Source: Leidyana gryllorum EB-2025a | Taxonomy: Eukaryota; Apicomplexa | DNA length: 64,000 nucleotides | NCBI GenBank assembly: GCA_048772705.1 | Contig: JBLWGC010000104.1 | Coordinates: 868,001 to 932,000, forward strand | Reading direction: 5' to 3' | Shown here: positions 15,001 to 26,398 of the stretch, piece after piece | How positions within the stretch are numbered: the stretch's first letter is position 1 | Layout: each line of letters begins with the position of its first letter | Made by a program: the position numbers and the translations under genes | The notes under the pieces: model-generated | Databases searched by the model: none | Seen by the model: only the letters and a program-made list of their open reading frames with translations | What the model was told of the DNA's origin: nothing

Positions 15001-18000
15001 GAACGAGTTGCACAGGCTGCTTCGTGCCCCAAAGACACTTGGATGGGGGTGGCGAGAACATTTGCCCTCTACAACACTGATCCGGACAAGAGACGACTGG
15101 ATGCGAAACTGTACCTAATGAGGGCAAAGATAATCTTAGCACTACCGGTGCGGATATCGTCCCAGATGGAGACCCCGACGCGATCTCTCTTGAGTGACAG
15201 CACTGACGAGAAGTCAATTTTCTACGATTTTGAGCTTCGACATCCTGTGGGAGGTCACATCAAGGACCCGGGCGATTGCTCTGACGGCCGATTCTCACAT
15301 CCGGTTCTCAGCACCCATCCATTCGCTCCCCAGAATGCGTACAAATTCGACTTTAAGTGGTGGGCTCAGCACTATGAGTCAATACCAGGGGACGAGGCAA
15401 ATCAAGACCTCCTGAGACGTACACGTGCGAGAGTGGAGGCGATAGACATTGTGCTGCGAGAGACGCATACAGCATTGCAGAGTGAACCGAGGTACATCAA
15501 GGCTTGGATTTTCTTGGCTCAGATGTACGAGGCTTTGTACCTCAGTAATCGGCGCGTGGGAACCTCGGTTAGTCAAGCGGAGGAGGAGAAATTAGATATC
15601 GACAAGGTGGTGTGGTCGGCCACGATTATGGAAGCTCGGAATGCATGGGAGTTTCTGCTGTTGGCTATGGCCGCTTACGCAACGGTGGCGTTCCTCGACG
15701 TCCGATATCCTCGTCGTACCCGGAAATGGGCTCACTTTGCCACCCAACGATTCTACAATCTGTGGTGGCACCATTTGCCCGTGTCGGCGATGACGAGCCC
15801 TGCCATAATCTCTTGGGCAGACATGATCGACTCGGAGTTATGGGCAAAATGCTACGGAAGCGTCTACTGGGACGCAATGCAGAATGTTGTTAATCAGGCG
15901 GCTGGCTTCTCGCGAGAAGTGAGTGCCGAGCCTTTGGTGTATATGACTAAGAGACTCCTTGTGTCTCATCCTCATGTGGTCACCAGCTACTTGGCTAATC
16001 ACATTCATCCCGCGATGACCATTGTAGCAGATGCGGCACGCAAGCAGATGGGATGCTACAAGTTAGAATCCTACACTTCACGTTTCACCGTGGCCAAGCA
16101 ACCATTAATCGAACGAGCTCGCCGAACAGTCATTTTAATGGAAGCGCGCAAAGCTGCCGGACAACCTGTCCTGTGGCAGAGAGCTGAGACTGGTGGTGAC
16201 AATACAGGCCCATCCATGGCAGACCTGAAGGGACTACTTCTTGGATGCATCAGGAACAAGGGTAACTGGGTCAAGTTCCCTCTGCACGATGGCCATCGGG
16301 ATTCGGCGACAGCTAAAGCGGTAGATGCTCACAGATACAGCCGTCCAGCCTTGACAGCCGATCCATTATATGGGCTGTGGCGCCAGCCTGAGACACGAAG
16401 CCGAATGACCCATTATCGTAATCACATGGCGTTGTGTGATGAGTTGATGGCCGGGATGTCACTCAAACAATATCTGAAGACCATACATCGGCAGACCCAT
16501 CCCAAGTGTTTGTCAGATCGACGATTCCACTGGCGCACCACAATCGGACCTCTCATGAAAATTGTGCTGGCTGCCACGACTTTGTGTCAGATTCATCAAG
16601 ACAAGGAGGTCAGCATGGAAGAGAAGATTGAGACCGATGGCCCGGTTTTCCGGACTTTGGAACGGTTCGCGGCCTATCTGGAGGCGACTGTGGTCCCGCT
16701 GTGGGCTGAACGGTGGGAGTTTGAGCTGACGTGTTTCGTGAAGGAGTTATGTCTGAGCATTTCGGCTTCGTCAACAGCCAAAGTGGCCTGGCTCTCCTGC
16801 AGTTTGGCACAGCTTATCATCGATGCAGGAGGACACTACCGAGTTGAGGAATGTCTGTGTCAGTTGCTACGCAGGCCACGCTCAGCAGCTTATGAGCTTT
16901 TAAAAGATGACGGAATTCAAAGCTTCATGGATAGAGTTAATTCCAATGATGTGGCAATCGAGCAGACGTATTTCGACAACAGTACCCTCAAGTTCATCAC
17001 GCACAAGTTTACAAATTATGAGGCTCTGTCGTTGTACGTATTGCCCGAATGGCACAAGAACTGGCTGGCATGTCTCCCCTACTTTACCCGTCGTCTTCCG
17101 GCCTCTGGCCTACAAGCTCGGATCAACAGACCCACCATCAAGTTGGGAGAGGGCTCACAGCTGGTTGAGCGGAATTCCGCCGCCAGCGAGATATATCACG
17201 CCGTCCCTGCCACAATGCCATCACGTGCCGTCATCCGAGGGCGCACCACAAATAATGTGATTGGCTCAGTCACTGTCAATGGGAAAAAGGGTTTGTTGGT
17301 GGATAACTTCACCATGGATCGGTATGCAGCATCGCAGAGGGCCACCGTGGCTCTTCAAAGTCTTCATGTAGTTATGAAGCGGAATCCATTTGTGAGAGAT
17401 CGGCACCTCCCGCGCAACTTAACACTGTTGCCCTTCACGACGTTGCCCATGGACAATGTCCATCCGGGACCAACTGGTTCGATCATGAGTATGGAGGTTG
17501 CTGGAGAGGATATCGGTCGCGGGAGATTAAAACCGTTTGTACGCAAGTTGAATGGCGAGTTCAGGAACACCCACGACTGGAACGAACAACGGCTGACATC
17601 AGGCGTTGGACTCGCGATGTTCAGAGAGGACTCAGATGTGAAGGCCATGGATTGGCCCAGCCGGCCTTTCAGCGTCTACACTGGCTCTCATCATCGTTTG
17701 GAAACCACCGATACCCAAATAGCTCCAATTGGACCTTTCCCATTGCAAGATGGAGTCCGGGCGGAGCTTCCGGTATGTAACTTCGAGGAAGACACCCACG
17801 AGTGTGGGAGATGTGTAGGCAACTACGAGGCAGAGTACGACGCCGGCGCGAACGTCTCACGGAGTTCTCTCCACAATGATATCGGCGCTAATGAATACAT
17901 CAAGCGGAACATTAAGCCTCCAATCAGCGACAAGTCGATCGCCTGGCGTCGCGGCTGTATGGTAGCGGACTCCTTGGCCGCCGATCTGGCTCTCAGATGT

Positions 18001-19281
18001 ATCCTGGGTGTACAAGAGGCTCCATGCTACATTGATTATGCCCATGGATGCGTCTACACTGACTGGAGTCTTGCCATCATAGACCCGACAGTCACCAATT
18101 GGCAGCCATTGCAGATCAGCGAAGAACTGGAAGAGTATCTCGGCGCAATCGGTCTTCTCGGCACTCTTCCGGGCACTCTTCTGGATGTCTTCGACTCCAT
18201 AGCCAATTGGTCGCTGAAAGACGAAGTTAAATCTGCACTGATGATGCTGGCCTCGAGTTGCCTCCTGTCAGACACAGAAAGCTCCACTGCCAACACCGAG
18301 AACACCAAAGTCTTACACGCCATCTCTGCTGAGACAATGTGGAGAAGAGCTGTGCGATACAGCTCGTACCCGTTCCGGGTAAAAGACGAACACGCCATGC
18401 GACGATATGATAGCTGCGACAATCGCACGGATCGGCTGGTGGCTGCCACCCGCGCCACAACAGACCTCCCGCCACATGCGTATGTGATGGGGCTCATCGA
18501 TCGTTGCAGAAAGTCCCAACGAATGCACTGGAAGTCCAGAGGAGGCCCCCTTTCTGCTGTTACCGATCCCACAGACCATTCCGCCTGCGCTAATCCGGAT
18601 ATCGCATCGGTAGACCTGCCTCTAAGAGTTCGTGACCCAAAATCTCGCAATTGGGTGCCAGATCCAAGACGCGGATTACGACGCTATAAGGTCCCGTTCC
18701 ATCCCGATCCCTCGGCTCGGCCGCCGCCAGTGCTGGACTACCCTTTCCATCACGATCACGATAATCTTTACCAAACCTTCTTTATCGCCCTCCGAGATCT
18801 CGCAAACACACATATAGATGTGACAGCCCATGTTCAGAGCAGCCGATTCTCCAACCTTTACTGGATGAGAGAAGGGCTACGTGTCTGGCCACTCATTCTC
18901 AACAACACCATTCTACGGGCAGTATCGGTAGCCACCTATGCTTTGCGATGTGACCCCAACTTCCGAGGAGCAAGCGACCAGCTGCTCGCCCGTCCGCAGG
19001 AGACCGTATCCGACCCTTTGTGGATGCTCCCATCAATTTCCAGTACACTTGACGAGTTCGACTATCTCCATGCCAGCTCTGTCTCAGCCTCAGAAGGGGA
19101 AGCTGCGCGACAAGTCGAAATGCAAGATGTTCCCCCGCCTTCTACACAGCCCGAAACATCCAGAGCTGAGAGCAGACGACGACAAAGAAACGTTGAAGAA
19201 GCTGCCCAAGGACCAAGCACATCCGCGCCCAAGTTACGTAGTCGAGCTAAGGCCAAAGCCAAAGTTCAGACACGCGTCTGA
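1..19281 (+). CDS. TRRAP/TRA1: TRRAP/Tra1-like PIKK pseudokinase, 5'-truncated
   Basis: This is a scaffold subunit of histone acetyltransferase complexes (SAGA/NuA4 type) by family. Exons: <1-270, 317-748, 804-985, 1050-1796, 1845-2584, 2629-3736, 3786-5898, 5952-6164, 6215-8335, 8381-8770, 8821-19281, all joining in frame (6,258 residues plus a missing N-terminus). The long N-terminal part looks like helical HEAT-type repeats. A FAT-like region lies at about 12470-16130 (for example KAWIFLAQMYEALYLS). A PI3K-like fold follows at about 17200-19030, with IRGRTTNNVIGSV in the glycine-loop position and LQISEELEEYLGAIGLLG matching the TRRAP stretch RLTPNISEFLTTIGVSG. No catalytic DxxxxN or DFG is visible at the expected place (IDYAHGCVYTDWSLAI), so it should be kinase-dead, as TRRAP is. 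It is much longer than human or yeast TRRAP (about 3,750-3,860). The last exon is 10.46 kb and intronless. The family call rests on the C-terminal half. The N-terminal half is attached by splice-frame continuity. Confidence 0.82.
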
Positions 19282-19319
19282 AGTCCGCTTCAAACACACA
19301 CAAACATATACATCCGCAA

Positions 19320-20003
19320 ATGGATGCCCTGGATCTTGATGCCTACGAGGCGGAGGTGTTAGATTCTATCAAACGCCTGGCGTCCGAAAGCCGCAAACGC
19401 AAACTCGAACAGTGAGTCCAGCAACAGTAGCCGTTCACATCGTCATCATGTAGACTCAACTCGCGCATTGCAGAAGCGGAGGCCGAGATCGGGAAGTGGC
19501 TGCAGTCTGAAGAGAAGACCCTGACCGAACAAAAGTAAGGATGACCTCTGAAGTCTCTACTAACGACCTTCTGCATAGAGTGAGAGCTTTGTCCGAGGTC
19601 CGAAAGGCCCTTCAAAGCGCAGCCGCAATTCTGAAAGAGGTGAGCAGAAATCCACGATCTCCATTTCACCGAAATCTTAACCAGTCTATACCTCGCACGA
19701 AGAAATTACAAGCATATTGCGTTCCCCTGGCAAGCAAGGGGGATGAACAACTCGCTGAATGGAAAGAACAATTGGCAAAGTTCCAACAGGAGTATGCAGC
19801 CGAGCTGAAAGCCAATGAAACAGGTAACGCGCTGCGTCAACGTCAATGTTCTCTATGCCTTATCAGATATGGCAAAACTTGACCGTGAATTAGTGAAGAA
19901 GCTCAAAGTATTGAATCAAGAGTGCGAAGCGGAAGTAGGAGCCCGCGAAGCACGCCTCCAGACGCTCATGCAAATGTTTGAAGGTCAAGCAATGACTACG
20001 TGA
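19320..20003 (+). CDS. Small coiled-coil protein, function unknown
   Basis: Exons 19320-19411, 19454-19534, 19579-19639, 19685-19823 and 19867-20003 give a 169-residue protein. It starts at ATG 19320 (MDALDLDAYEAEVLDSIKRL), 38 nt after the TRRAP stop. The sequence is almost entirely charged helix with heptad-like spacing (SRIAEAEAEIGKWLQSEEK; FQQEYAAELKANE; LDRELVKKLKVLNQECEAEV), so a coiled coil along most of its length is likely. No signal peptide or membrane segment is visible. Introns are 39-45 nt with GTGAGT, GTAAGG, GTGAGC and GTAACG donors. The junction between exons 3 and 4 is the least certain, because the helix is interrupted by a short basic piece there. I do not recognise a family. 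A role as a subunit of a coiled-coil complex is possible but only inferred from composition. Confidence 0.68.
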
Positions 20004-20065
20004 AATGATTGTTTTCGGTTCGCGCACGTGTGTCTGATCAACCTGGTGCCTAAAGCTGTCTTTTC

Positions 20066-21431
20066 ATGTCTTTAACAACCCCAGCTGTCTCCCAGAGGGA
20101 GATGGTGGGTAGTTCTCCAGCCCCTGGCAGCAGATTTTTGAGCTCCGTTCAAAGTCCTGTCGCCCTGACTCCCAGACGCACGGCTTCTCTTCAACGCATC
20201 AATTCCTGGCAGCCCGGCTCATCTTGGCAACCCAGCAATCCGTACATCTTCGGTTCAAACATACTTCCACGTGAGCCCATGTCGCAAGGTGTGCGAGGTC
20301 CGGAACTGATCACCACTACCGGATCTTCATATGAAGGTCATCGGCCGTTGCTTCTGGAGAAAGAGCCCCACAGTGCGGACTGGAATACTGAAGTGCCGCG
20401 GATGCCCGCACGGGTCGAGCAGTATGATTACTCAAACCGAATGATAATGCACCCGACCGCGTGTCAGGACCCCAATGTGAGATCATGGCAGATCGACGAT
20501 GTTCTATGGTCCACTTCAGGTCTTGGTGATCACCATTCAATTTGTGACGGATTTAAAGCCTCTAGAGAGTGGAATGGGGCTCGGTCCGACCCCATATGAT
20601 GCGCATTACAGAGATCTAACATACGAGATAATGCCAAGCGCCACAAGGCAGAACCCGAAGTGAGTTGTGGTTACCGCTCAGTCATATTCGGTCTCAGCGG
20701 GGTTGTAGACGTGTTGAAGGCTGATCCGATTGGCCCGGTTGCTCCTTCCTACAGCCGTGGGCCTAGTTCCGGATTAGTACTGCACGTGAATTCGGAAATG
20801 ATGCGAATCCATTATGATGCCGACTTGAGGTATCACCTTCAAGTCTTCGAGAACACGCCTCGGGGACGGGTGGGATTTGGCTGTGCATTGCTGAGCCTTG
20901 CTCCAGATGACCCAGAGATTGCTATTGTGCCAGGTAGCACTGATGCTGAACGCCTGATCAATCATCCGGAGCATCGTCGATGCTTCAACCTCTACGGCGG
21001 AGGTAAGAAACCCAGTCACCGCCTTGCCATTCTATGTGAATTCAGGAGAAACGTCCGTCAGAGGAGTGATCGTAGTCGGACTGCTTTTGGACTTCTTGAG
21101 ACCTGGCGAGGTTCTGTGGCCGTCCCCTGCTTACTACGCGCGATGCAATGCTCGCATGCAACGCAATATTTCTAGGGTCGGTGAAGAGATCCACCGCCAA
21201 GTGCGAGGGAAGACGATTCCCTCGGAAGTTAACCAATACGCAGTGACTCAACATGACTTAGAGCCCCAAGTATCCACAAGGGCACCCGCTCCTCAAGTCC
21301 AAAATCCACGTAGTTGGATGACGTCAGTTGTCACATATCTCAAGGAGGTGCTGTCATCCTTTGACTTCCTGATGGACGATCAAGATATGTGCTGTCAAGA
21401 CTCATTCTCCCGCAACAGCCAACCACTATGA
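20066..21431 (+). CDS. Hypothetical protein, four exons
   Basis: Exons 20066-20476, 20520-20659, 20698-21002 and 21046-21431 give about 413 residues. The N-terminal 100 residues are Ser/Pro/Arg-rich and look disordered (RFLSSVQSPVALTPRRTASL). The middle contains a more folded-looking part (LVLHVNSEMMRIHYDADLRY; SVRGVIVVGLLLDFLRPGEV). The tail ends in a hydrophobic or amphipathic stretch (MTSVVTYLKEVLSSFDFLM). A resemblance in layout to Nup35/Nup53 (disordered N-terminus, small domain, amphipathic C-terminus) came to mind but no diagnostic motif supports it. The gene lies 62 nt downstream of the coiled-coil gene on the same strand. Its last 92 nt overlap, in antisense, the proposed last exon of the WDR6-like gene. 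Confidence 0.6.
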
Positions 21432-24400
21432 TGTCTGGCTGGGCGTGGGCATCCCCAATAGCTTGTATACGAGCTACGAAGACATAATTAGTCAGCAAAT
21501 CATATGGCTGATGTACCTACCTGCCTCAAGAACGCTTGTGGAAAATGTCGAGACGATATGAAAATGAGGGTCGGGCTGATCAAGGTCGAGCCTCAGAATG
21601 ACGACGCGGCCGTCAGCACCCAACTGTAGATAGATGGATTCAAAAGCTTACATGCGATTTGTACGTACTGTGTATATATTCGGCCATTGAACATCAACAT
21701 CTCGTATAGCACAATCGTGACACACAATGCTGGCCTTTATTCTCTCAGTCGTGGTGTCGATTAACATGAGTTGTTGATCGTCTCCCACTGTGAGCAAAGC
21801 ATTAAGGTGGGGGGAGACCACTTTGTTGCAACCTCTCGAGTGGGCCGCGATGGAGACAACTGCATCAGAGGAGAGGTCACACTTCAGAACCGAGCCGTGT
21901 GAGGTCCCGAAGAATATATGGCCCGCCATCGACGCGGCGGTGAGGGGAACTGCTGGCAGCGAATGCGTTTTGATGAGTTGTAGATCCCTGGTATCAAGGT
22001 GGATCGCGACTTCAAGGACTTGTGCGGTTGACAATCCGAGAAACAGCGTCAGAAAAGAGGAACCCGGGTCTAGACGATGCGCGATGGAGAGTATCTTTTG
22101 ATCAGCCCAGCCAGAATCCTCATCTTGGCCTGTCTCATTCCGAATCTGGTCTTTGAACCAATCTCCGAATGGGAACCATATTGTTTGGGTTGTGTGATCA
22201 TATATCTGCAAACGTAGAAGGCTTCCGCCTATGACCAGAAGATCCGCCTCGTTGACGTAGTGCAGTGATTTGATAGCATTTCCCATGTGAGTGAGGGTTT
22301 TGATTGTCCATTGGCGGGTTTGAGGATTCCTCGTACACTGACGAACCACACCATCTTCCCCTCCCATGACACAAGTAGATCGTCCGATGGCAAGAAGGGC
22401 TGTGTGCTCTTCGGCGCCCACCAAGACACGGTCCAACGAGCTGACGGGGTTAAGACTCATGTGAGGCACGACGCAGATTATGATATGTTCCGCAGTCACC
22501 ATGGCCAGGTGGGTGAAGTCTTTGGAGTCCCGCATACATAGTGGTCGTCGCGGTCCCCCACAGTGAAAGGCGAATCGTTGCTGTCTCGAGGCCCGATGGT
22601 ACAAATATGCAGTTGAACCCTTCACTCCGCACAGTGTGAGAGGCGTCTGACTGTGTAAAAAGTCAAACGATTTGTACTTGACGACTCGGCTAAGTGTCAG
22701 CGAATCGGGGACGAACCAATTCCGCCTCCCATCGATCCCGATGGAGGTCAGTCTCCTTTGTTTGTCTGGGCTATCCTCCTCAGGATCGACCTCGAGCTGC
22801 AAACAGGTGATCTGCTTGGACGAGTGTGCCGTGGAGTTGATGTCCATCACACTCCATTCGTTTTGGGCGGAAGACTCGGCGATTTTGTATAGCACCCCAA
22901 GCTCACTACCCACATAGACGATCCGTGTTTCCGGATCCATTGCTAAGGCTGTGCAACGCACCGTGCGCATTCCAACTTTAGCCTTCTTGGCGGGGGGGTC
23001 AGTCATGGATTTAAGATTGGGGGAGGATATCTTGGGAGCGCGCCAGGGGGTGCTCTGTACTCGGCGATGAACTTCGACGACTGGCAGAGGAACTCCGGCA
23101 ACGACAGTGTCCTCTCGCGAGTCATACAGTGTGATTGTGCCTGGGTAGCCTCCTGCGATTACGATATGTCCGCAGATATGGATTCGATCAACGCTTCCGG
23201 AACCTTTGGTCGCGACGGAGTTGTAGTGTGACCATAGACCATCGAGTGGTGTTCCAGAGCATCGGAAAAACTCCAGCGTGGCCTTTCCCGTTCCCAGGAC
23301 GACTGTAGGCTCTCCAGCGGGTCCTTCGAACATCTCGGCACAACTTACACTGAGAGCGGTCGGGCACTGCGCCGCCTTACTCCAGGCCCCCTTCCCACCG
23401 TCGTAGACGAATAGAGCAGCATCCTGTGTCACAGCCAAGAGTGAAGAGTTGGCCCCACTATCCTCATCTCTGCAGCCCCCGCCACCACAAACTAAGGGAA
23501 TAGCTTTGATCACCCTAGAAGCGCTAGGAAGCTGAATCTGGACTGCTTTATGCGACCGGTTGAGAAGATGATCTCTCGACAATTTGATTAGGCGCCCATC
23601 ATCGTATCCACACCACCCAGAGGGGGTTATGACGTTACCACACACCCCCATACTATCAAAGAAAGTGTGTGACTCGAGCCCATTGGTCATTGAGAGCAGT
23701 TCACTGCTGAGTGGTGTCGCAGATACGAGACCACACTCTCTGTTGCACGAGAGGTGATGAGGAGAGAGAAACTTGAGGAAGCTTACCCTATGCCCAGAAG
23801 AGTTCGGTCTGCCGTGAAGTTGAGAGACCAGATGCGCCCGCGATGAACATTCTGGATTTTGTGCACCAAGACGTGTTCTGTGGCCGACTTTCTCTCCCAA
23901 ACGTGGATACATCGATCGTCAGAGGCGGTAGCGATGAGTCTGTGGTCGGCAGAGACGGAGACGGCAAAAACCAATCCTTTGTGGGATCTGAGAGTAGTTT
24001 TGGATTCCTGGACGAACTGGCGGTCATCGAAGCGATATATCTCTGTTTCCTGGAAAGGCGAGCCTAAGGCAACGAACATCGAGCCGACATTATCGCTCTG
24101 AGACGGCTCTGTCCAGATGCAGCCGGAGACATAGGTGGTGGTGGTGGCGGCCAAACACTCCACCACTCGAAGAGGTCCTTGGTGGGCCACTGTTGAAGAC
24201 AAGTCGATGCAGGCGATCCATCCTTGGGCATACAACAGATAGAGGAGGTGAGACTCGGGGTCAAAATGGGAGGCGAGGAGGCGATCTCGAGCATCGGCAT
24301 AGTTAATGTGACGTATGACTTTTGGGATCTTTGGCGGCAAATCGGGATTGACATCGTCGGAGGCCCACTGGAGGAGAAATATGTCCGTGTAGGTGGTGGT

Positions 24401-24655
24401 GCCCGCGATCAAAAGATGAACGGGAGTCTCCTGCTTCAAGTGTTGATCTTCATCTGTGCAAAGGGGCTGTAATTGGACAGCCGTCAAGTGACGATAGGTT
24501 TCCGATTGACCGTCATATATGAGGACTGATTGGTCGACAGTGGTGAGATGCAGAGTCGATGATGGTGATTGGTTGTTATAGAAATATAGTTTCCCCTGCG
24601 AGGATACATAACAGCCTCTGTCATCAACCTCAGCGACAGCGTCCAGAGGGCCCAT
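21340..24655 (-). CDS. WDR6: WD40-repeat protein, WDR6/Trm734-like
   Basis: WDR6 (yeast Rtt10/Trm734) assists 2'-O-methylation of the tRNA wobble position in the cytoplasm with its FTSJ1/Trm7 partner. Exons: 24655-23787, 23739-21669, 21623-21521 and 21473-21340, giving 1,058 residues, close to human WDR6 (1,121). Blades are visible: HKGLVFAVSVSADHRLIATA then SDDRCIHVWE and RGRIWSLNFTADRTLLGIG, in the same order as the WDR6 stretch with GIIFSMSYLESKGLLATASE. The last blade is completed only by splicing with donor GTACGT at 21668 (WPNIYT|LGADGRVVILRLD). The final exon is uncertain. If the GTAGGT intron (21520-21474) is retained, the protein ends at 21492 after LEAGRYISHMIC. The removed intron has a good branch-point-like CTGAC and TAG acceptor, so I prefer splicing, which makes the 3' end overlap the neighbouring convergent gene. 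Confidence 0.65.
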
Positions 24656-24714
24656 CGAAAAAAACCATTAGACGGGGTTAGTAGTTTTGATATATCGTGC
24701 AAACAAAGGATGTA

Positions 24715-26396
24715 TTAAACACGCGTCTTGGAAGACGATTTGGAGGAGGACTTGTGACGAGAAGATTTAGAACTGGACTTCACCTTGACAACCACCTCCT
24801 CCTCACTCTCCTCCTCATCATCGTCGTCACCCTCCAAATCGTTCAACATTTTAGACTCGAGCAACCGTTTGGCCAATCCAGGATGACCGGTTGGTCTGTT
24901 GGTTTGTTTCATGGGAGGAGAAGAAAGGAACACTTACACTCGAGTCCGGATTCTGTTGAAGCGTGTCTCTTTACGCTCCTCCTCCTCCCAACTCCCATCC
25001 GAATCTTCATCCTGATAGAGAGACGGACGAATGTGGCACGAGAGAGCAGAGAAGGGAGAGGGGGGATTTGTTGTAAGAAGTGGTGCTTACTATGGGTCGA
25101 GCATCTCCAAACTTGATGGCATCTTTGCTCCTCTTTTTCTTGCTGGAACTCTCGTCGTCTCCCCTGCGATCGCGATCCTTCTCTCGACTGCCGCGTTCCT
25201 TATCCCGTTTGCTTGATTTTTCCCGCTTCTCCTTATCGCCACTGCGGCGCTTGGGAGGCGAAGTTTCAGTGTCCTCCTCTGACGACGGCACATGGTGACG
25301 CGAGGCGGCCGCAGGAGGCGCCTGCGCCGAATTCTCATCACTGTCCTCATCACTGTTCATCTCCAGTTTGCGTAGCTGAGGGGCCAACTTTTTGGCTAGT
25401 TGGGGATGACCCGTCGGCCTGTCGTACACTTAGATTCAAACGAGAGACCCCCTCAACCACCCTCCTCACCTTCTATTATTGATTCGAGTAGAGCGGACTT
25501 GAGACCGCTTCTTATCATTCCATTCATCATCGTCATCCTGGGCATAAACAAAGTGAAAAGGTGCCAACTCGAATCAGAAACAGAAAGCAGACAGAGATAG
25601 AGAGAGCAGAGAGAGTGTGTGCCCAAACAGTTAGAGCGCACGTCATTTCTGGCAGGGGCCCAGGGCAGCCGGAGAACGACTCTGGTGCGAGGCGCCCACT
25701 TTTTGAGTTACCCACACATTTGGGAACCGACATTCATTTACGGGTACGATGGTGGAGGCGGAGAGGCGTGGGTGGGTCCCACTTCGCCGAGCTGAGCGCA
25801 ACTTACCTTTCCAATAACGGTGGCCTTTTCAATTCCAACCCGGGCCTTTTCGGGTTTACTCTTCTTCTTCTTGGATGGCACTTTTACCGTCTTGACGAGG
25901 ACTTCGGGTTCAACGGATTCTTCATCAGAAGACTCTACGGGGGGAGCGGGTGGTTTCTCCTTCTTTTTCTTCTCCCGCTCGCGGTCCCTCTGCTTAGAGT
26001 CGGAAGAGTGTTTCTCTTTCTTCTTAGAGGAAGAAGAAGCAGATGGGTCCTTCTTGCTGCTGCTGGAGGACTTCTTGCTATGTTTGGTGGTAACCTCAGC
26101 AGAGACCGAGGAAGCTGTGTCAGAAATATTACCCTCCATCTCGGCTAGTTCCCTGTGCACTTCGTTTACTCTTTGGACCAAACCGGGGTGACCCGTAGGC
26201 CTAGCAGGTTTTGTGAATTAATCAGCAGATCTTACACACGATCACGAATACGAATGTATCGCTGCTCCTGACGGGAGGCCTCGTAGAACTCGTCCTGGTG
26301 AAAGTAGATGAAGCCAAAATTTGATCTGCCTACAGAAGAATCTGTCCTTTGATGTTGCTGGGTTTTCAGCTGCACTACTTGCACCTTTCGCGGCAT
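24715..26396 (-). CDS. Charged protein with three PTGHP exon-pair repeats
   Basis: Exons: 26396-26236, 26200-25807, 25537-25470, 25418-25091, 25011-24938 and 24895-24715, giving 401 residues. Three units repeat. Each has a short exon ending in an acidic/aromatic then RxxRIRxRV-like stretch (RQEQRYIRIRDRV; RSQVRSTRINNRR; RKETRFNRIRTRV). A phase-2 intron follows, then an exon beginning PTGHPGLVQRV, PTGHPQLAKKL or PTGHPGLAKRL. Each repeat is followed by a long Lys/Ser/Glu/Asp-rich spacer that looks nuclear and disordered (KKEKHSSDSKQRDREREKKK). No catalytic domain, signal peptide or membrane segment is seen. I do not recognise the family. Basic/acidic spacers would suit a nucleic-acid- or chromatin-associated protein, but that is inference. 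The ATG lies 2 nt after the TIM14 stop on the same strand. Intron 2 (25806-25538, 269 nt) is far longer than the others. Confidence 0.72.
25538..25806 (-). other. Unusually long intron (269 nt) in the PTGHP-repeat gene
   Basis: It runs from donor GTAAGT (25806) to acceptor CCCAG (25538). It is about six times the typical intron here. It contains a pyrimidine-rich CTCTCT tract on the minus strand near 25600. I see no convincing extra exon, but a small RNA or alternative exon could be housed here. Confidence 0.55.
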
Positions 26397-26398
26397 TG

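Noticed and set aside
20066-21431. Nup35/Nup53-type nucleoporin
   Set aside because: Only the general layout fits. The RRM-like MPPN signature and its order of motifs could not be found.
21648-21668. WDR6-like protein ending in TVRTNRM
   Set aside because: Splicing from the upstream GTACGT donor instead completes a WD strand (LGADGRVVILRLD) in the correct frame.
25561-26148. 195-codon + strand frame rich in Leu/Phe that looks membrane-like
   Set aside because: It is the antisense of the Lys/Glu-rich spacer of the PTGHP gene, which always reads as Leu/Phe/Ser, and it spans that gene's exon-intron boundary.
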